Shown: positions 1 to 5,566, numbered from the stretch's first letter. The stretch: 7,848 nucleotides of DNA from Hyphomicrobiales bacterium (GCA_003164375.1 PLTE01000240.1:1-7848), one strand, 5' to 3'. Numbers and translations are program-made. Notes: generated by a model from the sequence alone, not told the origin.

Positions 1-62
1 GCCATCGCGGCGAAGGCTTGCGCGAGCGATACCGGCGTCAGATATTCGTCGCAGATCAGCAT
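1..62 (-). CDS. Partial CDS, N-terminus of a probable molybdenum-hydroxylase FAD subunit (CoxM/XdhA-like)
   Basis: Only the first 20 codons are inside the window. The reading frame starts at the ATG at 62-60 and runs off the left edge. A GGAG ribosome binding site (minus strand, 70-67) sits four bases before the ATG, and the preceding gene stops at 73, so the two are almost certainly translated from one message. The visible start, MLICDEYLTPVSLAQAFAAM, has the pattern seen at the beginning of FAD-binding subunits of the xanthine dehydrogenase / CO dehydrogenase family, in which a short 'Y-x-x-P-x-S/T-L-x-x-A' segment precedes the FAD domain. In that family the subunit passes electrons between iron-sulfur clusters and an acceptor. 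The function is inferred from very few residues and is tentative; that a gene starts here is much better supported. Confidence 0.5.
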   Translation of the reverse strand, partial: MLICDEYLTPVSLAQAFAAM

Positions 63-72
63 TGGGCTCCGG

Positions 73-1236
73 CTATTCCGCCGCCACTTTATTCGCGGCA
101 TCCATTTTCGCCTTCACCACCACCTTGATGGCGTCGTCGACGCGGTCCTTGGCGTAGCGGATCGCGGTCGGCAGGTCGTCGAGCGCGAAAGTGTGGGTGT
201 GGATCTTGGTGGCATCGAAGCGCTTTTGCGACATGTAGGCCTCGGCGCGATGGGTCGCGCTCTTGCCCTCGCCGCGGATGCCGTAGAGATAGATGTTGTT
301 GCGCACGATGTGGGCGACATCGACCGGCGTTTCCTCATGCGGGAATGCCGCGAGGCATACCTTGCCGCCGCGATTGACCATGCGGATCGCCTCGTTCACC
401 GCATTGGGCGCGCCCGAGCACTCGACCACGTAATCGACGCCCTTGCCGCCGTTGAGCCGCTTCACCGCTTCGACGACGTTTTCGTTGCGGACATTGACGA
501 CGTGATCGGCGCCGAGCTCGCGGCCGATCTGGAGCCTATTGTCGCGGGTGCCGGTGAGGATGACCGGGTTTGCGCCCATCGCCTTGGCGACCGCGGCGCC
601 GAGAAGACCGATTGGTCCCGGTCCGGTGACGACGACGCTTTCGCCGGCGACCAGCCCGCCGAGCTCGGTGAGGCCGTACATCGCCGTGCCCGCGGTGACG
701 ACCAGCGTCGCCTCCTCGTCCGACATTGTGTCGGCAATGGCGATCACCGTGTTGATGTTGTTGACCTGGTATTCGCAGAAACCGCCGTCGGTGGTGAAGC
801 CGTTGGCGCGATGGCCCTTGTCGACGTCGCCGTAATTGAGGCCGTAGTTATGGCACGAGGTGTACATGCCCTCGCGGCAGCGCTTGCACTGGCCGCAGCC
901 GGCATGAATCTCGACGGTGACGCGCTGGCCGATCGGAAATTCGTCGACGCCGGGTCCGAGCGCCACCACGGTGCCCATATATTCATGGCCGGGCGTCCAG
1001 TTCTTGTTGAACGGCAGGCCTCCCTGGATCAAAGCCGGCGAGCCATGGTCGATGATTTCGAGGTCGGTGGCGCAGATCGCGACCGCGTCGATGCGCACCA
1101 ACACTTCGGCGCGCTTGGGTACCGGAACCGGCTTCTCGCCGAGCTTGAGCTCGCCGGGATTGCCGAGCACCCAGGCCTTCATCTTGTCCGGGATCGGGAA
1201 ATCGGGGCTGATTTTTACTCCGGGGGCTGAGTACAT
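73..1236 (-). CDS. Zinc-dependent alcohol dehydrogenase (MDR superfamily, threonine/sorbitol dehydrogenase-like)
   Basis: A complete 387-residue medium-chain dehydrogenase that would oxidise an alcohol to an aldehyde or ketone with NAD(P)+ in the cytoplasm. Expected catalytic-zinc residues are visible: Cys55 in CATDLEI and His84-Glu85 in GHEYMG. The structural-zinc lobe has four cysteines at 114, 117, 120 and 128. The GroES-like N-terminal domain is followed by a Rossmann fold with GPGPIG at 205-210. After the second strand (VILTG, 225-229) the usual acidic residue is absent and Thr230-Arg231 follows, which hints at NADP(H) rather than NAD(H). The ATG at 1236-1234 is preceded by GGAAG about six bases upstream; Met19 is the only other reasonable start and lacks such a site. 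About 18 residues precede the normal MDR start (MKAWVLGNPG), a slight N-terminal extension. The next gene begins 10 bases downstream, so it is likely co-transcribed. The substrate cannot be determined; neighbours suggest a catabolic role. Confidence 0.9.
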   Translation of the reverse strand: MYSAPGVKISPDFPIPDKMKAWVLGNPGELKLGEKPVPVPKRAEVLVRIDAVAICATDLEIIDHGSPALIQGGLPFNKNWTPGHEYMGTVVALGPGVDEFPIGQRVTVEIHAGCGQCKRCREGMYTSCHNYGLNYGDVDKGHRANGFTTDGGFCEYQVNNINTVIAIADTMSDEEATLVVTAGTAMYGLTELGGLVAGESVVVTGPGPIGLLGAAVAKAMGANPVILTGTRDNRLQIGRELGADHVVNVRNENVVEAVKRLNGGKGVDYVVECSGAPNAVNEAIRMVNRGGKVCLAAFPHEETPVDVAHIVRNNIYLYGIRGEGKSATHRAEAYMSQKRFDATKIHTHTFALDDLPTAIRYAKDRVDDAIKVVVKAKMDAANKVAAE

Positions 1237-1239
1237 CGT

Positions 1240-1275
1240 CGCTTCCTTTTTCGTTTCCTTTTTCGCTTCCTCTTC
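1240..1275 (-). repeat. Three tandem 12-bp repeats in the dehydrogenase leader
   Basis: Three adjacent 12-bp units at 1240-1251, 1252-1263 and 1264-1275. Read on the minus (coding) strand they are GAAGAGGAAGCG, AAAAAGGAAACG and AAAAAGGAAGCG, followed by ACG and the dehydrogenase ATG. Each unit carries a GGAA core, so the mRNA leader is a purine-rich stretch with repeated Shine-Dalgarno-like motifs; the unit nearest the start is correctly placed for initiation. The periodic structure is directly visible. A role in translation efficiency, or length variation by slippage, is inference. Confidence 0.75.
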
Positions 1276-1282
1276 GGGCGCT

Positions 1283-1288
1283 TATAAT
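1283..1288. promoter_or_regulatory. TATAAT-like box between the divergent dehydrogenase and vapBC genes
   Basis: TTATAATCA is the most AT-rich island in the 154-bp divergent gap. On the plus strand it contains a perfect TATAAT; on the minus strand it reads TGATTATAAG, so TATAAG (1286-1281) could serve the dehydrogenase, giving a leader of roughly 40 bases that includes the tandem repeats. No convincing -35 box is seen at 16-18 bp in either direction (TTTCGC is the minus-strand candidate), so this is a weak call. Confidence 0.25.
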
Positions 1289-1320
1289 CAATTTCGACAC
1301 CGCGCGAAACCGGGGGCCCG

Positions 1321-1350
1321 ATCGCAGGCTGGCGGGAGAGCCGCTGCGAT
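1321..1350. repeat. Inverted repeat upstream of vapB
   Basis: ATCGCAG at 1321-1327 is matched by its exact reverse complement CTGCGAT at 1344-1350. Inside, GCT (1328-1330) can pair with AGC (1339-1341), leaving two unpaired bases and an eight-base loop. It could be a protein-binding site or an RNA hairpin in the 5' leader of the toxin-antitoxin message. There is no T-tract, so it does not look like an intrinsic terminator. Pairing is seen directly; function is unknown. Confidence 0.4.
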
Positions 1351-1356
1351 GCTATA

Positions 1357-1376
1357 TGACCAGTATTCTGACCAGT
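1357..1376 (+). promoter_or_regulatory. Direct-repeat candidate operator of the toxin-antitoxin operon
   Basis: TGACCAGT occurs twice, at 1357-1364 and 1369-1376, separated by ATTC, so the copies are 12 bp apart and lie on nearly the same face of the helix. They end 14 bases before the antitoxin ATG. Phd/VapB-type antitoxins usually bind repeated short sites around their own promoter and repress it together with the toxin; the place and form of this repeat fit that model. The repeat is visible in the sequence, the binding is inferred. Confidence 0.45.
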
Positions 1377-1390
1377 TGGAGACTCGGCGA

Positions 1391-1624
1391 ATGCTCACGG
1401 TGACGCTTGTTGAGGCAAAGACAAGGCTGAGCGAACTTTTGGACAAGGTTGCGGCGGGAGAAGAGGTCGTGATTACGCGTCACGGTCGTCCAGCCGCCCG
1501 CATCGCCGCGGTATCGCCGCCGAAGCAACCTCTGGCCGACCTGTCGGCGCTTCGGGCAAAGATGCCGCCATGGCGCAAACCGAGCCATATCCTCATCCGC
1601 GAGATGCGGGACGAGGAAGGATGA
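1391..1624 (+). CDS. vapB: Type II antitoxin, Phd/YefM (VapB-like) family
   Basis: A 77-residue protein with the Phd/YefM fold pattern. The N-terminal part (residues 1-41) reads MLTVTLVEAKTRLSELLDKV, then GEEVVITRHGRPAARI, the typical 'VxITRHGRPxARI' strand-and-turn of DNA-binding antitoxins. The C-terminal part (about 48-77) is a charged helix ending SHILIREMRDEEG, the kind of tail that wraps around a PIN-domain toxin and blocks its active site. A GGAG site at 1378-1381 lies nine bases before the ATG. The stop codon overlaps the start of the toxin gene, the standard translationally coupled antitoxin-toxin order. It should neutralise the toxin and repress its own promoter, possibly at the direct repeat just upstream. 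Confidence 0.88.
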   Translation: MLTVTLVEAKTRLSELLDKVAAGEEVVITRHGRPAARIAAVSPPKQPLADLSALRAKMPPWRKPSHILIREMRDEEG

Positions 1625-2058
1625 TGCTTTATTTCGATACCAGCTTCCTCGCGCCGCTGTTTCGCAAAGAGACGACCAGCAACAGCGTCGAAGAGTTCTT
1701 CCGGCGACAGAGCGTTGAAAACCTTGCGATCAGCCATTGGACCCGAGTGGAATTTTCCAACATCCTCGCACGAGACGTCCGGATGGGAGCCATCGAATCA
1801 CAGGCGGCAATCGATCTCGACAACCAATTTGAAATGAACATTTTACGCTCATTTGCACTGATATTGCCGGACGTAAACGACTTTGACCTCTGCAGACGCT
1901 ACTTGCAACGCTACGAGACTGCGTTGCGGCCCGGCGACGCGCTCCACCTCGCAATCGCAAACAATCATGATGTCGAAAGGTTTTATACTCTCGACAAAAA
2001 ATTGCTCAAGGCAGGTAAATTTCTTGGCTTACCGGTAGCGACCGGCATAAGAGACTAG
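1624..2058 (+). CDS. vapC: VapC-type PIN-domain toxin (ribonuclease)
   Basis: A 144-residue single PIN domain. The acidic residues expected to hold Mg2+ are all present: Asp5 (YFDTSFL), Glu43 (TRVEFSN), Asp105 (RPGDALHLA) and Asp124 (TLDKKLL). Proteins of this family cleave RNA, often tRNA or rRNA, and stop translation when released from their antitoxin; the target here is unknown. Two ATGs are adjacent, at 1621 and 1624. I chose 1624 because GAGG at 1613-1616 is then seven bases away; starting at 1621 would add one Met and give a four-base ATGA overlap with the antitoxin. GC is much lower than in flanking genes (27 of 60 in 1801-1860; 24 of 60 in 1981-2040), a sign of horizontal acquisition. 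All key residues are intact, so it is probably active. Confidence 0.9.
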   Translation: MLYFDTSFLAPLFRKETTSNSVEEFFRRQSVENLAISHWTRVEFSNILARDVRMGAIESQAAIDLDNQFEMNILRSFALILPDVNDFDLCRRYLQRYETALRPGDALHLAIANNHDVERFYTLDKKLLKAGKFLGLPVATGIRD

Positions 2059-2093
2059 GGTATCTCCTGACCGGGCCCTCGATCTTCCAATCA

Positions 2094-3284
2094 TCAGACC
2101 GGCACCGCGGTAGCATCGTAAGTGAACAGCCAGTCGTAGCGTTCCTTGACGCGGTTGTCCTGCCATTCGCGTTCGACATGGGCTTGGGCGGCTGCGGCCT
2201 CGGCCATCGCCCGGTTGTGGAAACGCGGAATCATGTCGGCAGAACCCTTGACCGCCTTGTTGGCGCGATCGCGGCGAACCGCTTCGTAACGCGCCAATGC
2301 GCTTTCGCCGGCGCCGTATTTCTCGATTGCCCGCGCCAGCACCATGCCGTCCTCGAGCGCCTGCACGGCGCCCTGCGCCAGAAACGGCACCATCGGATGG
2401 CAGGCGTCACCAAGGAGCGTGCAGCGTCCTTTGGTCCACACGTCCATGATCGGGCGCAGCGCCAGCGCCCATTTATACGGCACGTCAATCGCTGAGAACG
2501 TCGCGCGCACGTCCGGATGCCAGCCCTCGAAATCGTTGAGCATTTCTTCCGTTGTGCCGCGCACGTTCCAGCCTTCGGCCGCCCAGTCGGTGCGCTCGCG
2601 CAAGCCGACGACATTAAGCAGCGTTGCCGCCCGCAGCGGATAATGCACAACATGGCCGCCCGGTCCGACCCAATTGGTGCCGACATCAAACGCGATGCCC
2701 GGCGGCACGCGATCGCGCGGCAGCACCCCGCGCCACGCCGTGATGCCGCAGAATTGCGGCTTGGTTGCGCCGAACAGAGTTTCGCGCACCACCGAATGCA
2801 CGCCGTCGGCGCCGACGACAATTTGTGCCGAGACCGGATCGCCGCCCTCGAAACGCAATTCGACCGCGTCCGGCGACTGCGAGAGGCCGATGCATTTGCG
2901 GTCGAGGTGGATGACGTCGGGCTTGGCCTGCAACAGCGCCCGGGCGATCACGCCATGCAGATCGCCGCGGTGAATGGTGATGTAAGGCGAGCCGTAACGC
3001 GCGACCGATTCCATGCCGAGATCGAACAGCTTCCAGGTCTGGCCGGTGTTCCACAGCCGGATCGCCTTGCCCGACGGCAAGACCTGCACTTGTTCGAGCG
3101 CAGCTTTGAGGCCGAGCGCATGAAGAACGCGGGTGCCGTTCGAGCTGATTTGCACGCCGGCGCCGAGCTCGTGCAATTCCGGCGCCTGCTCATAAACGTC
3201 GACGTCGATGCCGCGGCGCACCAACGCAAGCGCTGCGGCGAGACCGCCAATGCCACCGCCGACAATGGCAACGGAACCTGTCAT
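2094..3284 (-). CDS. Class A FAD-dependent aromatic-ring monooxygenase (salicylate hydroxylase-like)
   Basis: A complete 396-residue flavoprotein hydroxylase. It would use NAD(P)H and O2 to hydroxylate an aromatic or heteroaromatic ring in the cytoplasm. All three family fingerprints are present: GGGIGG at 9-14 with Glu32 at the end of the second strand (FAD ADP part), the DG motif GADGVHS at 158-164, and the GD motif LLGDACHPMVPFLAQGA at 290-306. The HVVHYPLR segment at 211-218 is typical of the salicylate / 3-hydroxybenzoate / 6-hydroxynicotinate hydroxylase branch. Length is normal for that branch. The start at 3284 has only a weak GAG site, five bases upstream, but the GxGxxG motif follows at the usual distance. 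It lies 88 bp downstream of the Rieske ferredoxin gene on the same strand, with a palindromic element between them. The exact substrate cannot be assigned; class A enzymes reduce their own flavin and need no ferredoxin. Confidence 0.9.
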   Translation of the reverse strand: MTGSVAIVGGGIGGLAAALALVRRGIDVDVYEQAPELHELGAGVQISSNGTRVLHALGLKAALEQVQVLPSGKAIRLWNTGQTWKLFDLGMESVARYGSPYITIHRGDLHGVIARALLQAKPDVIHLDRKCIGLSQSPDAVELRFEGGDPVSAQIVVGADGVHSVVRETLFGATKPQFCGITAWRGVLPRDRVPPGIAFDVGTNWVGPGGHVVHYPLRAATLLNVVGLRERTDWAAEGWNVRGTTEEMLNDFEGWHPDVRATFSAIDVPYKWALALRPIMDVWTKGRCTLLGDACHPMVPFLAQGAVQALEDGMVLARAIEKYGAGESALARYEAVRRDRANKAVKGSADMIPRFHNRAMAEAAAAQAHVEREWQDNRVKERYDWLFTYDATAVPV

Positions 3285-3326
3285 TCAATCTCGATTTGGA
3301 TTTTGATGGCGCATGATTCTAATTGA

Positions 3327-3371
3327 GCATGATCTTGTCCGAAAGCCGGCTGCCACTTTTCGGGATCATGC
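3327..3371. repeat. Bradyrhizobium-type intergenic palindromic element
   Basis: An imperfect 45-bp palindrome. The outer arms GCATGATC (3327-3334) and GATCATGC (3364-3371) are exact reverse complements. The inner arms CCGAAA (3339-3344) and TTTCGG (3358-3363) are also complementary, separated from the left outer arm by TTGT. The centre holds a further small palindrome, AGCCGGCT (3344-3351). A third GCATGAT copy lies just outside at 3311-3317. I recognise this as a repeat often found between genes in Bradyrhizobium-like genomes. It begins one base after the Rieske stop codon, so in the Rieske-monooxygenase transcript it would fold into a strong hairpin that could act in 3'-end protection, processing or attenuation. 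Structure is seen; family identity is from memory; role is inferred. Confidence 0.75.
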
Positions 3372-3372
3372 G

Positions 3373-3711
3373 CTAGGCCGGCTCACCGGCGGCATCGCGG
3401 TCGAGATCGACGAAAACATCGTCGCCCTGCAGAACTACTTGATAGGTGCGCAGCGCTACCGAGCATGGCGGCGCTTTCACCGCGCCGGTCGGCACATGGA
3501 ACGCGCCCAGATGCACGGCGCATTCGATCACGTCGCCCTCCAAGATGCCGTCGGCAAGGCTTGCCGAGGCATGGGTGCATTCGTCGTCGGTGGCGTAGAA
3601 CTTGCCGCCGATATGAAAAACCGCAAGCCGTTTGTCGGCGACGTCATAGGCCTGAACCGTTTCCGCCGCGATATCTGCCTGCGCGCAAACTCTGACGACA
3701 TTTTCCGTCAT
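3373..3711 (-). CDS. Rieske-type [2Fe-2S] ferredoxin
   Basis: A 112-residue stand-alone Rieske protein. The cluster ligands are Cys45 and His47 (CTH) and Cys64 and His67 (CAVH), with 16 residues between His47 and Cys64, the spacing of ring-hydroxylating-dioxygenase ferredoxins and the NirD-like branch. The following LGAFHVPTG and the PP pair at 81-82 fit the usual region after the second ligand pair. No signal peptide or membrane helix is seen, so it should be a soluble cytoplasmic electron carrier. The start at 3711 is chosen because GGGGAGAGG directly precedes it; an in-frame upstream start at 3753 would put coding sequence over the divergent TATATATA box and is unlikely. The usual partners, a reductase and a Rieske oxygenase, are not in the window. 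The gene downstream is a flavin hydroxylase that should not need it. Confidence 0.9.
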   Translation of the reverse strand: MTENVVRVCAQADIAAETVQAYDVADKRLAVFHIGGKFYATDDECTHASASLADGILEGDVIECAVHLGAFHVPTGAVKAPPCSVALRTYQVVLQGDDVFVDLDRDAAGEPA

Positions 3712-3735
3712 ACCTCTCCCCTTTCCGCGCCCCGT

Positions 3736-3743
3736 TATATATA
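3736..3743. promoter_or_regulatory. Shared TATATATA box of two divergent promoters
   Basis: The self-complementary octamer TATATATA is exactly central in the 56-bp gap between the Rieske start (3711) and the oxidoreductase start (3768); both midpoints are 3739.5. It is by far the most AT-rich spot in a GC-rich gap and could serve as the -10 element in both directions, giving short leaders of roughly 20 bases with the ribosome sites GGGGAGAGG and GGAAG. No good -35 boxes are apparent (GCTTCC on the minus strand, CTCCCC on the plus strand). The call is tentative. Confidence 0.4.
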
Positions 3744-3767
3744 GGAACGACACGAGGGTGGAAGCGC

Positions 3768-4862
3768 ATGCAAGTTCTGGTGATCGGCGCGGGTGTCGTT
3801 GGGCTTAGCGTTGCGCGCACAGCCGCGCTCGCCGGCCACGACGTGACGGTGGCTGAAGCGACCGGAGGCATCGGCAATGGCGTGTCCTCGCGCAACAGCG
3901 AGGTGATCCACGGCGGCCTCTATTACCCGACCGATACGTTGCGGGCGCGGCACTGCGTGCGCGGCCGGCGGTTGCTCTACGCATTCTGCGACGCCCACGG
4001 CGTGGCCTACCGCAAATGCGGCAAGCTCGTCGTCGCCACCAACGATGCCGAACTGGCCAAGGTCGAGACCATCCTTGAACAAGCGCAGAAGAACGGCGTC
4101 GAAGGCATGGAGATGCTCGGCGGCAATGCCGCGCGCGCCATGGAGGCGGAATTATTCTGCATCGGGGCGCTATGGTCGCCGGAAACCGGCATCATCGATA
4201 GCCACGGCTACATGCGCGCGCTGTGGGGCGAATTGGAAGATCATGGCGGCATGATCGCGTTCGAAACGCCGGTCGAGGGCATGAGCTTTAAGGCACCGCA
4301 TTGGCAGGTGCGCTTCGGCGGCAGCGATCCCGGCACCATTGCGTTTGACGCCGTGATCAATGCCGCTGGGCTTGGCGCCCAGGCGTTGGGGCGGCGCATC
4401 GACGGCTATCCGGCCGGCAAGGTGCCGCGGCTGGTGCTCGGCAAGGGCAATTATTTTGGCTTCGTCGGGCGGCCTGTGTTCTCGCGGCTGATTTATCCGA
4501 CGCCGATCGACGGCGGCTTGGGCGTTCACGTCACGCTCGATCTGGCCGGACGGATGCGCTTTGGTCCCGACGTCGAATGGATCAGCGAAGAGAATTACGC
4601 GGTCGACCCGAGCCGCGCGGACAGCTTTTACGCCCGCATCCGCACCTATTGGCCGGGACTGCCGGACGGCGGGCTGGTGCCCGATTATGCCGGCATCCGG
4701 CCCAAATTGCGCGGCCCCGGCGAAGGACAGGCCGATTTCATGATCGCGGGGCCGGCCGACCACGGCATGCCGCGGCTAGTCAATCTGTTCGGCATCGAGT
4801 CACCGGGGCTGACCTCGTCGCTCTCGCTCGCCGACGAAGTGTTGGGTTATCTTGAGACTTGA
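3768..4862 (+). CDS. FAD-dependent oxidoreductase, L-2-hydroxyglutarate oxidase-like (DAO superfamily)
   Basis: A 364-residue flavoprotein of the glycine oxidase / glycerol-3-phosphate dehydrogenase superfamily. The FAD-binding GAGVVG lies at 7-12 with Glu30 ending the second strand. The segment SSRNSEVIHGGLYY at 40-53 is the hallmark of the L-2-hydroxyglutarate dehydrogenase (LhgO/L2HGDH) branch, and the C-terminal YAGIRPKL (307-314) and GIESPGLTSS (342-350) are also typical. Such enzymes oxidise L-2-hydroxy acids to 2-oxo acids and pass electrons to O2 or the quinone pool; the protein is shorter than E. coli LhgO (about 420 residues), so the substrate may differ. The ATG is preceded by GGAAG three bases upstream and by GAGG further up. 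It is transcribed divergently from the Rieske gene, and its last 16 bases overlap the 3' end of the convergent DUF2865 gene. Confidence 0.85.
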   Translation: MQVLVIGAGVVGLSVARTAALAGHDVTVAEATGGIGNGVSSRNSEVIHGGLYYPTDTLRARHCVRGRRLLYAFCDAHGVAYRKCGKLVVATNDAELAKVETILEQAQKNGVEGMEMLGGNAARAMEAELFCIGALWSPETGIIDSHGYMRALWGELEDHGGMIAFETPVEGMSFKAPHWQVRFGGSDPGTIAFDAVINAAGLGAQALGRRIDGYPAGKVPRLVLGKGNYFGFVGRPVFSRLIYPTPIDGGLGVHVTLDLAGRMRFGPDVEWISEENYAVDPSRADSFYARIRTYWPGLPDGGLVPDYAGIRPKLRGPGEGQADFMIAGPADHGMPRLVNLFGIESPGLTSSLSLADEVLGYLET

Positions 4863-5566
4863 CCGCGCAGATTGGCGCCGGGATTGACCGGCGGCGGCTC
4901 GCTCTTGCGGTTGAACGCGACCCGCGCGGTGGCGACGCTTGCCGCAGCGACCGGCGTATATTGCGCGACGCCGCCGTTTCTGCCGCTAAACGCCATCAAG
5001 CCCTGCTTGGTCGAGACGATATCGCCGGGCCGCAGCGTCGGATCGTTGGCGCTGTCGAACGGCGCCAGGCCGAACGCGTCCTTGCCATTACACGTGCAGT
5101 TGGCGACCAGCTGCTTGCGGTAGATGAACGCGGTGTCGAGGTCGGTATAGCGCGCGCCGTCTTTGGCTACGGCGCCGCCGATCTCGCTGCCGAAGAAGAG
5201 TTTCGTCTTGCTCGCCGGGCACATCGCCCGGCAGGTTTCGACCGGCGTTGCATTGCTCATACGCTCGAGCGGAAAATGCTGGCCGTCGCACAGCCGCACG
5301 CAAAAGGCGACGTCACGGCCGGTGCTGCCGCTATTCTGGCGCACGTTTTCCGCTCCCAGCGGGGCGGGCGCGATACGGCCGATCGGTGCCGAGGGCTCGG
5401 CATAGGATTCGCCCGGCGGCGGCGCTTGCCGCTCCGGACCGCCGAACAGAAAGTCGAATAATCCCGCGGCGTTGGCAGCGCCGGGCGGCAGCGCGGCGAA
5501 TGCCAGCGCGCCGCTAATCACGGCCGCCTGCCATCGCCCTTGTTTGCTGCATTGCCGGCGCACCAC
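4847..5566 (-). CDS. Secreted cysteine-rich DUF2865 protein of unknown function
   Basis: About 239 residues. The N-terminus is a signal peptide: basic n-region (MVRRQCSKQGR), hydrophobic core at 14-26 (AAVISGALAFAAL) and an A-N-A site, with likely cleavage after Ala33. A Pro-rich linker (about 44-70) leads to a conserved domain (about 85-185) with six cysteines at 89, 93, 112, 116, 157 and 159 in the order FCVRLCDG ... TCRAMC ... NCTCNG, and a DPTLRPGDIV stretch. I recognise this as DUF2865, found in Rhizobiales; the cysteines probably form disulfides in the periplasm. No catalytic motif is known to me. I chose the GTG at 5566 because GAGGT lies six bases upstream; a TTG at 5581 would add five residues and has no spaced ribosome site. 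The 3' end overlaps the convergent oxidoreductase gene by 16 bp. Confidence 0.8.
   Translation of the reverse strand: MVRRQCSKQGRWQAAVISGALAFAALPPGAANAAGLFDFLFGGPERQAPPPGESYAEPSAPIGRIAPAPLGAENVRQNSGSTGRDVAFCVRLCDGQHFPLERMSNATPVETCRAMCPASKTKLFFGSEIGGAVAKDGARYTDLDTAFIYRKQLVANCTCNGKDAFGLAPFDSANDPTLRPGDIVSTKQGLMAFSGRNGGVAQYTPVAAASVATARVAFNRKSEPPPVNPGANLRGQVSR

Noticed and set aside
193..1230. 345-codon open frame on the plus strand, antisense to the alcohol dehydrogenase
   Set aside because: It mirrors the codon phase of a GC-rich gene, its product is Ala/Asp/Val-rich with no recognisable motif, and the opposite strand has intact zinc-binding and Rossmann motifs.
2517..3326. 269-codon open frame on the plus strand, antisense to the monooxygenase
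   Set aside because: Low-complexity Arg/Ala/His-rich product with no domain; the minus strand carries all three flavin-hydroxylase fingerprints.
3712..3753. Longer Rieske start at 3753, adding 14 residues
   Set aside because: It would place coding sequence over the TATATATA box and lacks the strong ribosome site that stands directly before the start at 3711.
4170..4763. 197-codon open frame on the minus strand within the FAD oxidoreductase gene
   Set aside because: Shadow of the plus-strand gene; no ribosome site and no recognisable domain.
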